This document shows, one piece after another, positions 51,098 to 59,823 of a stretch of DNA of 64,000 bases. Within the stretch, counting starts at the first letter, position 1; every line of letters starts with the position of its first letter. The notes under the pieces are model-generated. The model did no database searches. It had not been told where the DNA came from and saw only the letters and a program-made list of their open reading frames with translations. The DNA lies in contig JABTUD010000001.1 in the NCBI GenBank assembly GCA_015075555.1, positions 806,001 to 870,000 of the forward strand. The letters are read 5' to 3'. Position numbers and translations under genes: made by a program. Source of the stretch: Thermoflexaceae bacterium. Its GTDB lineage: Bacteria > Chloroflexota > Dehalococcoidia > Tepidiformales > Tepidiformaceae.

Positions 51098-52805
51098 ATT
51101 CCGGCCCGATCCCGACCACGACGCTGTGATGGACTCGACAGCCCGGCATCTCGTGGTCACGGCACCGCCGGGGACAGGTAAGACGTTCCTATCGATCCGC
51201 CTCGCCGGGCATCTGGCGTCTACTCTTCCCCCTGGGGCACGCGTTCTGCTCCTCACGTTCTCCACGCAAGCCCGAACTCAGCTCGAGCAAGAGGCAGGGC
51301 GCCAGCTCTCTCGCGGACTGCGCGAGCGGGTGGAAGTGACGAACTATCACCGGTTCTTCTGGCATGGCGTGCTCGCCTACCGGCGAGCCTTGGGGCTTCC
51401 AATGCAGTTGGATGTCGGAAGCCGCGGGCGTAGGGAGGGGGCCCTCCGATGCGTTGACGCGGTCCTCGTAGAGGAACTCAAGCACGTCGCAGGGATGACC
51501 GAGTCCCTCGCTGAGCACTCGTTCGCCGAGTTCCGCGACGATCGAACGCCGGACGAAGAGACACTGGGGCGCCTGCTCGCCGTCGTTCGGGCGGAGCAGC
51601 AGGCCGGGCGCCTTGTCTTCGACGACCTCGGCGCTCTTTTCTGGTCTCTTCTCGAGCAGTTCCCGGCCGTAGAACAGGCGTACCAGTTGCGGTACCCAGT
51701 GGTGATTGCAGACGAGCACCAGGACGCCTCAGCCCTGCAGGACGCACTCGTGCGCCGGTTCGGGAGCGACCGATTGGTCATTTTCGCCGACCCCATGCAG
51801 CTCATCCACGAATTCCGCGGGGCCAGTCAAGAGCGGCTCGATCTCCAGTTGGCAGAGTGCGATGAGAATCTAACGCTCGGAACCGCTCATCGCTGGCACG
51901 ACAGTGCGGAACTGGCCCGTTGGCTGCTTGCCTTGAGGGCGCGCCTTGAGGGCCGGGGCGCTCCGTGCCCGCTTCCGCCGCAAGTCCGGGTCGAGCGCAG
52001 CCCGGCTAGTCGCGGCTTCAACGGCATGAAGCCGTACGTGAAGAGTGCCGTGTCACGTGCCTTCGAGGGTGGCGCAACGACCGTTGCCGTGCTCGCTCGC
52101 GGAAACAATGAAGTTGCAGAGCTTCGCTCCTACCTCTCGCGAAACGGGCAATACCCGCGCCAAGTCGGTACCGAAGACTTCGAAGATGCTAGAAAGGATG
52201 TTGAGCAGCTCCCGTTCCTCACGGCTCCAGAGAAGGTTGTCCTGCATGCCGTGGGACGCCTTGACGAACTCGTTCCCACGCTGCGCGCCCCCGTGATGAA
52301 GCAGGTTCGGCGGCGGGTACTTCCGACGGGGGTCAATCTAAAAGGCGCCGGAGATGAGTCCGCCAGAATTTTGCAGGCCCTGGAGCCCATCTACACACAA
52401 GGCCCGAGTGCCTACTTCGAGTCGATGGCTGCCGGCCTCGAGGCTTGCGCACGGGCGGGGCACCACCTTCCGCGGGCTGAGGCCGTGCGGTCCCTCACGG
52501 TTACCGCAGCGGCACTCAAGCGCCAGCCAGCAGACCTGGACTTGGCGCTCCAGCGATACTCGGCGGCCGTTGTCGACGCTGCAAACACTGCCCCCCGGAC
52601 GAATCGTGGACTCTTCGTCATGACGGCGCACCAGGCCAAGGGAAAGGAATTTGATGCGGTCGTGTTGGCAGACGCCATGGACCGTTTCTGGCCGGACGAT
52701 GACGACCATCGACGGCTTTTCTACGTGGCGGTCACGCGCGCCAGCAGATGGTGGACATTCGTCGCACCCGACCAGCGAGCCTCACAATTGCTTGAGTTTC
52801 TCTGA
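51069..52805 (+). CDS. gajB: GajB-like UvrD/Rep-type helicase (Gabija)
   Basis: A 578-residue UvrD-like helicase: APPGTGKTFLSIRLA (Walker A, near residue 35), VVIADEHQDASAL (Walker B DEHQ), LVIFADPMQLIHEFRGAS (motif III), LGTAHRWHDSAELAR, and MTAHQAKGKEFDAVVLADAMDRFWP then RRLFYVAVTRAS (motifs V and VI). It shares an operon with GajA, overlapping by 29 nt if ATG 51069 is used, or 8 nt if GTG 51090 is used. In Gabija, GajB associates with GajA and contributes to sensing or degrading DNA. Confidence 0.85.
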   Translation: MRSSWSPVPEFRPDPDHDAVMDSTARHLVVTAPPGTGKTFLSIRLAGHLASTLPPGARVLLLTFSTQARTQLEQEAGRQLSRGLRERVEVTNYHRFFWHGVLAYRRALGLPMQLDVGSRGRREGALRCVDAVLVEELKHVAGMTESLAEHSFAEFRDDRTPDEETLGRLLAVVRAEQQAGRLVFDDLGALFWSLLEQFPAVEQAYQLRYPVVIADEHQDASALQDALVRRFGSDRLVIFADPMQLIHEFRGASQERLDLQLAECDENLTLGTAHRWHDSAELARWLLALRARLEGRGAPCPLPPQVRVERSPASRGFNGMKPYVKSAVSRAFEGGATTVAVLARGNNEVAELRSYLSRNGQYPRQVGTEDFEDARKDVEQLPFLTAPEKVVLHAVGRLDELVPTLRAPVMKQVRRRVLPTGVNLKGAGDESARILQALEPIYTQGPSAYFESMAAGLEACARAGHHLPRAEAVRSLTVTAAALKRQPADLDLALQRYSAAVVDAANTAPRTNRGLFVMTAHQAKGKEFDAVVLADAMDRFWPDDDDHRRLFYVAVTRASRWWTFVAPDQRASQLLEFL

Positions 52806-53069
52806 TAGGCCGGAGAGGTCGGACTATCGCGAGGGGTGTAGGAGCCCCGTTCGGCGAGGATGGGGTCGGGAAGGAGCGGAAAGTCGTCCCTTTGGCTCAC
52901 GGTTCGTCGTTAGGATGAGCGAGCCGCGGCGGTAACAGTGGCTGACCAACTCTTGGAGGTCCTCGGACTGCTGCTGGCTGAGACGGTGCAGTAGGGTCGA
53001 AGCGAGGCGCGGTGCTGGCATTTCGGCCAGCCCGTTTCCCCGCTTCGCCCTCCGAACCGGACGTGCGCG

Positions 53070-53509
53070 TTACCGCGCATCCGGCTCTCGATGACCCACA
53101 GGAGCAATCATGCTCGGACTGGGGTTGCCGGAGCGGGAGACCTTGAGCAGCGCGCACGCCTTCGCGACGTTGCGCACTGCGGCCTTCTCCGCCGCGATGA
53201 ACCGGTAGCGGCTCATCGGGTCTCCTTGGCGAAGAAAACCGTCGCTCGCTTGAGGATGTCGCGCTCTTCCCGCAACACCCGGTTCTCTTTGCGCAGTTGG
53301 GCCAGCTCCGCGCGCTCAGAGGTCGTCAGGCCTTCGCGCTGGCCGCTATCGACCTCCGCCTGGGCCACCCAGCGTCGGACCACCGTCTCGGTCAGGTCGA
53401 GGTCACGACAGACCTGCCCGATGCTCTTGCCGCTGCCGCGGCAGAGCGCGACCACCTCCGCTTTGTAGTCGGCCGTGAACGACCGCCGTAGCCGTTTCTC
53501 CGATCCCAT
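53070..53509 (-). pseudogene. Truncated IS3-family element (orfA plus orfB stub)
   Basis: orfA (53213-53509) encodes 98 residues with the IS3 OrfA HTH and leucine zipper (FTADYKAEVVALCRGSGKSIGQVCRDLDLTETVVRRWV, then ELAQLRKENRVLREERDIL). orfB begins at 53216 (MSRYRFIAAEKAAVRNVAKACALLKVSRSG), overlapping orfA by 4 nt, but stops after 48 residues, so the DDE catalytic part is gone. Dead insertion sequence. Confidence 0.8.
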
Positions 53510-53827
53510 CTGGACATCCTCCCGGGCGTGTTCGCCCTATCTTGGATGTCCGGCAAACCGGGGCAAGCCCAGTCATGAAAGTTGGTCACTCAGTTCGCTA
53601 CCGAACTACTTGGCGCAATCCGAACACCCTGTGCAAACGTCTCGTTGCAGCGACTCGCGAACGCCGAACCATCCCTCACTGGTCTCACTTTGTGCTGACC
53701 GAGCACTGTCCTGAGAATTCCTGGCACGGCCAAACGACTCTGTCGCCAACACGGCGGTCTTTGCCCCGGGGCGGACTGGCGGGCAGTCAACCCGGTCAAG
53801 CAACCGGTGAAACCGTCTTACGGCCCA
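53510..53827. other. No gene; IS3 left flank
   Basis: About 320 nt without a supported frame. GGACATCC (53513-53520) and its complement GGATGTCC (53544-53551) form a short inverted repeat near the IS3 5' end. Confidence 0.35.
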
Positions 53828-54827
53828 CTATGCCATGATCCGCCAAGACCGGCGCATCGCCTCGGCCTGCGCGATGAGCTCCTTCCGCGCGGTCAACCTG
53901 GCCTCCGTACGTCGGCGTTCCTGCTCTCGCCGCAGCTCCTCGCGTCTCTCGAGCCCACGTTCGTACTCGCGCCAGTCGAGGTCACGGCGTTCAAGTTCGG
54001 CGGCTACGACGATCCTCACAACGACATCGACCAGGCGGTCTCCGAGGACCAAGCCGCGGCGTTCCTTCCAAGCAAACCGCTCCCGCTGCCACGGGAGACT
54101 CTGGTAGACGAAGAAGTCCAGCCGCTCCATCCGCTCGCCTGCGTGGTCTCTGATGAACGCCGATTTGAGACGACAGGCGAGCCGGAGGTTTCCCGAGACC
54201 ACCTCCAGCTGTTCCGCCCGGAGGTCCGTGAGGGCTGCGCGGCAACCGACCGACTCCAGCGCGAGCAACAGGGCATTGAGAAATGCCAGCCGCCGGCGTG
54301 GGCCAGGCCCGCGGAACCGCTCGGAAGGATAGGGACGGATGAAGGCGTACCGGTCGTCCGGCTGCATCATGCGCTGGATCTCAGAATGGCGGTTCGCGCT
54401 GCCGAGCTCGTTGCTCCCGGACCCTGGCCCTTGCGAGTTGTCGGCGTGTTCGCCAGGCGAGGACGTGCAGGTCGTGCTCGTGTGCTGGCTCTTCGAGCTC
54501 TGGAGTCCGGGTTGTTGGCTGGTCCCATCCGAGCCGTTCCATCTCGCTTCTGATCCACTCCCGTCCTTCCGCGCCAAGCTCGGAACCCGACGGCGCGACC
54601 GGTATCCAGTCGCGGTGACCCTCGGGGGTTGGACCGAGCGGTGGTCTTCGGACCGGCTTTCCGTACTGGAGCTTTGCCCAGTAGCCGCGGGGCGGGACCG
54701 GGATGTCCTCCCTCGTACACAGCTTGAACAGTCCCCGGTCGGACATCTGGAGTTGCTTCGCAAGCCTGCTCATGGGGACGGACCAGAGCAGGTCGTAAAG
54801 GGTGGTTCGGGCTACGAGGTCTCGCAT
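53828..54827 (-). pseudogene. Frameshifted unknown protein gene (two frames)
   Basis: The N-terminal frame (54381-54827) reads LVARTTLYDLLWSVPMSRLAKQLQMSDRGLFKLCTREDIPVPPRGYWAKLQYGK, which resembles a widespread hypothetical family with a TREELYDLVWSEPM-like opening and HTH-like fold. The continuing C-terminal half is in the -1-type frame (to 53828): RYAFIRPYPSERF, then LRLACRLKSAFIRDHAGERMERLDFF. A single frameshift near 54381-54450 splits the gene. The C-terminus is a charged coiled coil. Real function unknown. Confidence 0.6.
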
Positions 54828-54892
54828 CGGTCTTCCTTCGCGTCAAATTGAGTCGAGTTTGGCGAGACCCTTCCCGTGGCCCGCTGGCCCCG

Positions 54893-55050
54893 CTAGGAGC
54901 CTGTCGGTTTATTCATAACGTAGCGTTTATGTCTTGGGTGCGGGGGTCTCGAAGGTCCGCCTCGCCGCGTTTCGAGGCCTTCTCGGCGATTCTGTGAGGT
55001 CGATCACGAACCGTCATGGCCTCGCTCGTATTTCTCAGACAGGCTCCTAG
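54893..55050. mobile_element. MITE with 13-bp terminal inverted repeats
   Basis: A 158-bp segment bounded by CTAGGAGCCTGTC (54893-54905) and its exact complement GACAGGCTCCTAG (55038-55050). The outer CTAG may include the target duplication; the GGAGCCTGTC ends are like those of IS5/IS427-group elements. It encodes no transposase, so it would depend on one in trans. Confidence 0.7.
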
Positions 55051-55090
55051 ATTTCGCCACGGCCAGCACAGGTAGTCACGGAGCGGTCCC

Positions 55091-56110
55091 ATGGGAAAGT
55101 TCGCGCCTTCACTCCTTCTCCTCTTGCCGGGCATCATTCTGCTCGCGGCAACGGCTGCGGGGGACTCTCCCCCCAGGTCCCACGCCGCCGGTCTCGAGGC
55201 CCGGGCCCGGTTCCCGCAGATTGCTGCGGACTCTGCGAGCGGGGCGACGGCCACTCCTGCGGCCACCGTCACCCTGGCCCCTTCGGCTTCAGCCACGCCT
55301 GCCGGGCTCGCCTTCTGCACGGTCACCAACGTCGTGGACGGGGACACGATCGACGTGTCGGGCTGCGGCGACCGGGGCCGGATCAGGTTCATCCTGGTCG
55401 ATACTCCCGAGATCAGTCCTGGAGAGTGCTTCGGGAAGGAGCCATCGGCGTACACGAAGGCGAAGCTCCTGAACCACCAGGGCGGGCTGGAGAACGATGT
55501 CTCGAACAAGGACCGCTTCGGCCGGAACCTCCGCTACATCTGGCTCGACGGCGAGCTGTTCAACGAACGGCTGGTGCGGGATGGGTACGCTGCGCTGGCG
55601 GTTTACCCACCGGATGTGAAGTACCAGGCGCGGATCGCCGCGTCCGAGCAGGAAGCGAAGACGAACAGCCGGGGGTTGTGGCCGGTATGCGGAGGAGTCG
55701 GCGTGCCCGGGACTCCAACGCCCGTGCTGTCAGCGACCGCTACTTCGACACCGTCCCCGCCGCCCGCGGGGACCGCGACGCCAACCCCGACCGTGACCGG
55801 TTCCTGCACCGCAGCGTCGGCGACCATCACCGGTCTGGACAAGGTGCTTGAGGTCGTGACCGTGTCGGGGGCCCGAAACATGACGGGCTGGTACCTCATC
55901 AGTACGCGCGGGAGCCAGCGGTACGACTTCCCGGACAATTTCACGCTCAGCGGCTCGGTTCAGACTCGCTCGGGGACTCCGGCGTTCCCCAACTCGTCGA
56001 ACCAGCTGTGGTGGACGTCCACGAACATGTGGGATAACTCTGAGGACGACGACGCAGTCCTGTACGACTGCTCAGGGCAGCAGAGGAGCTACTTCGATGA
56101 TGGAGACTAG
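55091..56110 (+). CDS. Secreted thermonuclease with lamin-tail-like C-terminus
   Basis: A 339-residue secreted nuclease. Signal peptide SLLLLLPGIILLAATAAG (residues 7-24), a Ala/Thr/Pro linker, then the SNase domain: TNVVDGDTIDVSGCGDRGRIRFILVDTPE, EPSAYTKAKLLN, DRFGRNLRYIWLDG, and FNERLVRDGYAALAVYPP. After a Thr/Pro linker the C-terminal domain (TGWYLISTRGSQRYDF, SNQLWWTSTNMWDN, DDAVLYDCSGQ) is lamin-tail-like. It ends 14 nt inside the kelch lipoprotein gene, so the two are an operon for surface or secreted proteins. A related gene lies at 45195. Confidence 0.85.
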   Translation: MGKFAPSLLLLLPGIILLAATAAGDSPPRSHAAGLEARARFPQIAADSASGATATPAATVTLAPSASATPAGLAFCTVTNVVDGDTIDVSGCGDRGRIRFILVDTPEISPGECFGKEPSAYTKAKLLNHQGGLENDVSNKDRFGRNLRYIWLDGELFNERLVRDGYAALAVYPPDVKYQARIAASEQEAKTNSRGLWPVCGGVGVPGTPTPVLSATATSTPSPPPAGTATPTPTVTGSCTAASATITGLDKVLEVVTVSGARNMTGWYLISTRGSQRYDFPDNFTLSGSVQTRSGTPAFPNSSNQLWWTSTNMWDNSEDDDAVLYDCSGQQRSYFDDGD

Positions 56111-57169
56111 GTCTTTGCGAACCGTCGCCTTGGCGCTGGCCGTGGTGATCTCACAGTCCGGCTGCTCATCCGAACGTACAGGCACGCCCTCAGCAATCGA
56201 GCCCACTGCGGCACCAGCGACGCCCCTCGTGTCCCCCATCCCGACGCAGGAGAAGAATTGCCGGATCACCAAGACCACCACGGAACTCGTTGGTGAGATG
56301 GCCGAGCCGAGAGCGGGTCAGACAATGACGCTCCTGGACGATGGCAGGGTTCTCGCGGTCGGAGGCAGCGGCCCTGGCTTTGTGTCGCTTGCGAGTGCGG
56401 AGATCTGGGATCCACGCGTCAATCTTTGGGTCGCCACTGGATCGATGGCTGAACCGCGGATGGGCCACGGTGCCGTTGACCTGGGGGACGGACGTGTCCT
56501 AGTCGTTGGAGGCTGGAAGCGAACACATCCGGGCGAACCCGTCGAAGTGCTGTCGACCACCGAGATCTATGAGCCAAGCACGGGCCGGTGGTCCCCGGGC
56601 CCCAGCATGAACGAGGCGCGCTTGGGCAGCGATGGGGTCACTTTGCTGTCTAACGGTCGCGTTCTGGTGGTCGGTGGGGCCGAAACCTCAACATCCGAAG
56701 TCCTCGATCCTCAGACCTTGGCCTGGACATACACGGGCCCCATGCACGCGGCGCGATCGAAGTCAGCTGTCAGTCTCCTGGACGGTCGGGTACTCGCGAT
56801 TGGAGGATTCCAGTGGAGCGACTCTGACTCTGACGGTGGTCCGACCAGTGCCGAGATCTACGACCCCCTATCGGACACATGGACGCTTACCGCCCCCTTG
56901 CCCAGTCGGCAGGGACTCGGCTCGGGAGTTCTGCTCACCGATGGTCGCGTACTCTCGACGGGCGGGTTTCTCAACGGCCGCGGCAACCTGCCCCTCACGT
57001 TGATCTATAACCCTTCTGTTGATGAATGGGTGCGAGGAGTAGCCGTTGTTGCCAACGGCCATTCGAGCGTGGTGCTCGACAATGGGACGGTTGCTTTGAT
57101 TGGAGTGGAGGTGAACTCCGTAAGAGTTCCGGTCTATGATCCGCTTCTCGATTCTTGGGACCTCAGCAC

Positions 57170-58564
57170 GAGGTATGACGGAAAGTTGGGGACGGGGCGG
57201 GAGAGGAAGGAGGGCGGCGTACCCTGTGGGTGACAAACTCACAGACCCTCAAGGAGAAGGTACGCCCCATGTCCGACAGTACGAACACGGCGGTCGCCCG
57301 TCCAGTCTCGCCGCTTGATGAGCTCGTGCGTGAAGGCGCGCGACAACTGCTTCAGCGAGCCCTGGAGCTCGAAGTCGCCGAGGTCCTCACGCAGTTTGAC
57401 GATGTGCGGGACGACGCCGGCCGTCATCGCATTGTGCGGAACGGCCACCTGCCTGAGCGTACGCTCCTCACCGGAGCAGGGCCGCTCGATCTGCGCCAGC
57501 CGCGGGTCCGCGACCGGGCGGGCAAGGACGCGCCCGACCAGGTCCGCTTCACCTCGGCCATCCTCCCGCCGTACCTCCGCCGCTCGCCCTCGATGCACGC
57601 CCTCATCCCCTGGCTCTATCTCAAGGGCATCTCGGCCGCGGACATGGGCGAGGCGCTGCAGTCGCTTGTGGGGACGAATGCCGCCAATCTCTCGGCCGGT
57701 GTCGTCCTCAAGCTCAAGGAGGAGTGGTCGTGCGAACTGGAAGCATGGAAGAAGCGCGACCTCGCGACGTCCGAGTACGTCTATATCTGGGCAGACGGCA
57801 TCTACTTCACCATCCGTCTCGATGGTGACGATCGCCAGTGCATCCTCGTCCTCATCGGGGCCACCAAGGACGGCCGCAAGGAGCTTCTCGCCGTGCAGGA
57901 TGGCTACCGCGAGAGCGAGCAGAGCTGGCATGAGCTGCTCGTGGACCTCAAGAAGCGCGGCCTCGTCATCGCGCCAAAGCTGGCCGTGGGCGACGGCGCT
58001 CTCGGCTTCTGGGCCGCCCTGCGCAAGGTCTATCCGGACACGCGCGAACAGCGCTGCTGGATGCATAAGAGCGGCAACGTCCTCGACAAGCTGCCCAGGA
58101 GCGTCCAGCCGCGAGCCAAGGATGACCTCCACCAGATCTGGATGGCCGAGACCCGCCAGGATGCCGAAGCTGCCTTCGACCTCTTCCTGGAGAAGTACGG
58201 TGCGAAGTACCCCAAAGCAGCCGAGTGCCTGGAGAAGGACCGGGCCGCGTTGCTCGCCTTCTACGACTTCCCCGCCGAGCATTGGAAACACCTGCGCACC
58301 ACCAACCCCATCGAGTCCACCTTCGCCACGGTCCGCCTGCGCCATCGGCGCACCAAGGGCTCAGGCAGCCGTGATGCCTGCCTGGCGATGGTCTACAAGC
58401 TCGTCGAGCATGCCCAACGTCACTGGCGCAAGCTCGACGGACATCAGCTCATCCCCCAGGTGCTTGCCGGCAGACGCTTCATCGACGGTATCATCGACAC
58501 CACCAACAGGAGCGCCGCCTGACCTTCCTCCCCCCGCCCCATCCCCAAGATCTGGTCATATCTC
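57170..58564 (+). mobile_element. IS256-family insertion sequence, complete
   Basis: A 1395-bp element flanked by a 9-bp target duplication CCTCAGCAC (57161-57169 and 58565-58573). The imperfect terminal inverted repeats both begin GAGxTATGAC and then share TTGGGGAxGGGGCGGG. It holds one transposase gene and appears intact. Confidence 0.9.
57269..58522 (+). CDS. IS256-family (mutator) transposase
   Basis: A 417-residue IS256 transposase: LELEVAEVLTQFDDVRDDAGRHRIVRNGHLPERTL at the N-terminus, then VYIWADGIYFTIR (first Asp), VGDGALGFWAALRKVYP with QRCWMHKSGNVLDKLP (DG and C-x-x-H), and TTNPIESTFATVRLRHRRTKGSGS (catalytic Glu). Start ATG 57269 is taken, GTG 57230 being an alternative. Intact and probably active. 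Confidence 0.9.
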   Translation: MSDSTNTAVARPVSPLDELVREGARQLLQRALELEVAEVLTQFDDVRDDAGRHRIVRNGHLPERTLLTGAGPLDLRQPRVRDRAGKDAPDQVRFTSAILPPYLRRSPSMHALIPWLYLKGISAADMGEALQSLVGTNAANLSAGVVLKLKEEWSCELEAWKKRDLATSEYVYIWADGIYFTIRLDGDDRQCILVLIGATKDGRKELLAVQDGYRESEQSWHELLVDLKKRGLVIAPKLAVGDGALGFWAALRKVYPDTREQRCWMHKSGNVLDKLPRSVQPRAKDDLHQIWMAETRQDAEAAFDLFLEKYGAKYPKAAECLEKDRAALLAFYDFPAEHWKHLRTTNPIESTFATVRLRHRRTKGSGSRDACLAMVYKLVEHAQRHWRKLDGHQLIPQVLAGRRFIDGIIDTTNRSAA

Positions 58565-58844
58565 CCTCAGCACTCACTTGCGCATGAGCAGGTCAGGCAG
58601 CGGCGTGGCGCGACTCAATGACGGTTCCATCCTGATAGCCGGAGGTCGTGGGGGCCTCACGGAAGAAGGCGTCCCGGTCGGTACAACCAACGTGGACGCT
58701 GAGATGGTTAACGCGATCCCGTGGCTCAGTACAAGCGAGAGGCTAGTACCTGGTACCAAACAGTGCGAGTCCTGAGCACGAACTGGTCTTAGTGTTCGGT
58801 CTGGTTGATGGCTGACCGCATGTCGAGAATGAGGAGGTGGGCAT

Positions 58845-59363
58845 CTGACCGAACGCATCCTGGCCGTCTACGCAGACATCCGCGATCTCGACGTAGAAGC
58901 CATCGTCAACCCGGCGCACGCGGACTTGTTGGGCGGCGGCGGACTGGACGGGATGATTCACGACGCAGCCGGGCCCGAACTTCTGGAAGCCTGCCAACGC
59001 CTGGGCGGTTGTGCAGTCGGCGACGCCAAGACCACGCCGGGATTCCGACTTCGAGCACGCTGGGTGATTCATACAGTCGGCCCCATCTGGCGGGGAGGTT
59101 CCGCCGACGAAGCGCAGTTCCTGGCATCGTGCTACCGGCGGTGCCTCGAGGAAGTAACGGCCACGGGTGCTTGTTCAGTCGCCTTTCCCGGGATCTCGAC
59201 CGGGTTACATCGGTTCCCTGTTGAGCTGGCTGCCGGGATCGCCGTACGCGAGGTGCGAAGCTTCCTGCTGGCATCCTCGCGGCCACTACAAGTCATATTC
59301 GCCTGCTTCGACAACTCAGCGATGCGTGCATATGAGAGTGCGCTGGCCGATCTGCCGGCCTAG
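58845..59363 (+). CDS. Macrodomain (ADP-ribose-binding) protein, CTG start
   Basis: A 172-residue macrodomain: RILAVYADIRDLDVEAIVNPAHADLLGGGGLDGMIHDAAGPELLEACQRLGGC (ADP-ribose loop with NxA and GGGG-type stretch), then RLRARWVIHTVGPIW and ACSVAFPGISTGLHRFPVELAAGIAVREV. Such proteins bind or remove ADP-ribose. The frame has no ATG, GTG or TTG before the domain; CTG 58845 has AGGAGG 7 nt upstream and an upstream in-frame stop, so it is the likely start. The shorter frame from 58926 would lose the first strand. Confidence 0.8.
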   Translation: MTERILAVYADIRDLDVEAIVNPAHADLLGGGGLDGMIHDAAGPELLEACQRLGGCAVGDAKTTPGFRLRARWVIHTVGPIWRGGSADEAQFLASCYRRCLEEVTATGACSVAFPGISTGLHRFPVELAAGIAVREVRSFLLASSRPLQVIFACFDNSAMRAYESALADLPA

Positions 59364-59612
59364 GCCCGTCGGTCGAACATTGCCCCGCACCGCACGCACA
59401 CCGCGCACCTGACACATGCGCTCCGGGCCAGCCTCGCCTGGCAACTCGTCGACGAGGCCATCAGTAGTGCCGCCTCAATGTTCGTGGCGATCACTGGCTC
59501 GCACCTCGCGGCGATTAACGCCTGTACCGCGATGTCTCCGACGGTGCCGGAACATGGGTCCGCACAGACGGCGTACGCGAGAGCGCGACATACACGACAT
59601 GTCCTTGACGAG
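59364..59612. other. No gene seen
   Basis: About 250 nt between the macrodomain gene and the repeat remnant; no frame is supported. Confidence 0.4.
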
Positions 59613-59794
59613 AGTGCAGCACCCGCTGAGGCCGAAAGGCCTTACCGCCGATTCTGAGGAAGTTTCGGCACCCGGCAATACCTAAGGTACAGCACCCTCT
59701 GATGCCGAAAGGCGTCTACCACACCAGATGACCGACGTCTTCCAGCTGTTCTCTACCGGTGCAGCACCCTCTGATCTCGGACGCCTCCGACACT
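59613..59794. CRISPR. CRISPR-like repeat remnant, three units
   Basis: Three roughly 37-bp repeats start at 59613, 59686 and 59758, 73 and 72 bp apart, leaving 36- and 35-bp unrelated spacers (59650-59685, 59723-59757). All contain GCAGCACCCxCTGA or CAGCACCCTCTGAT; the first two also share GCCGAAAGGC, a short hairpin with a GAAA loop. The third is degenerate in its second half, as terminal repeats often are. No cas gene is in the window. Few units and 28/37 identity between the first two make this tentative. Confidence 0.4.
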
Positions 59795-59823
59795 CCCACA
59801 GTCAGGCCTCACCTATCACACGA

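Larger units (their letters stand above)
56097..58775 (+). pseudogene. Kelch-repeat lipoprotein gene disrupted by IS256 element
   Basis: The gene reads 56097-57169 and continues in frame at 58574-58775 once the insertion is removed, giving 424 residues. Lipobox VISQSGCSS near residue 20 marks a lipoprotein. Kelch/galactose-oxidase-type beta-propeller repeats follow, each with a DGRVLVVGG-type strand and an AEIYDPxxxxW-type strand, about six copies. The last blade, RLNDGSILIAGGRGGL, lies after the insertion. ATG 56097 follows GAGGAGC. As found, translation stops within the insertion. Confidence 0.85.

Noticed and set aside
53807-54553. 248-aa plus-strand ORF opposite the frameshifted gene
   Set aside because: Antisense of a coiled-coil and HTH-like protein in two frames; no motif on the plus strand.
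57315-58775. 486-aa plus-strand ORF inside the IS256 element
   Set aside because: Ser/Arg-rich shadow of the transposase; only its final segment is real as the kelch gene's 3' end.
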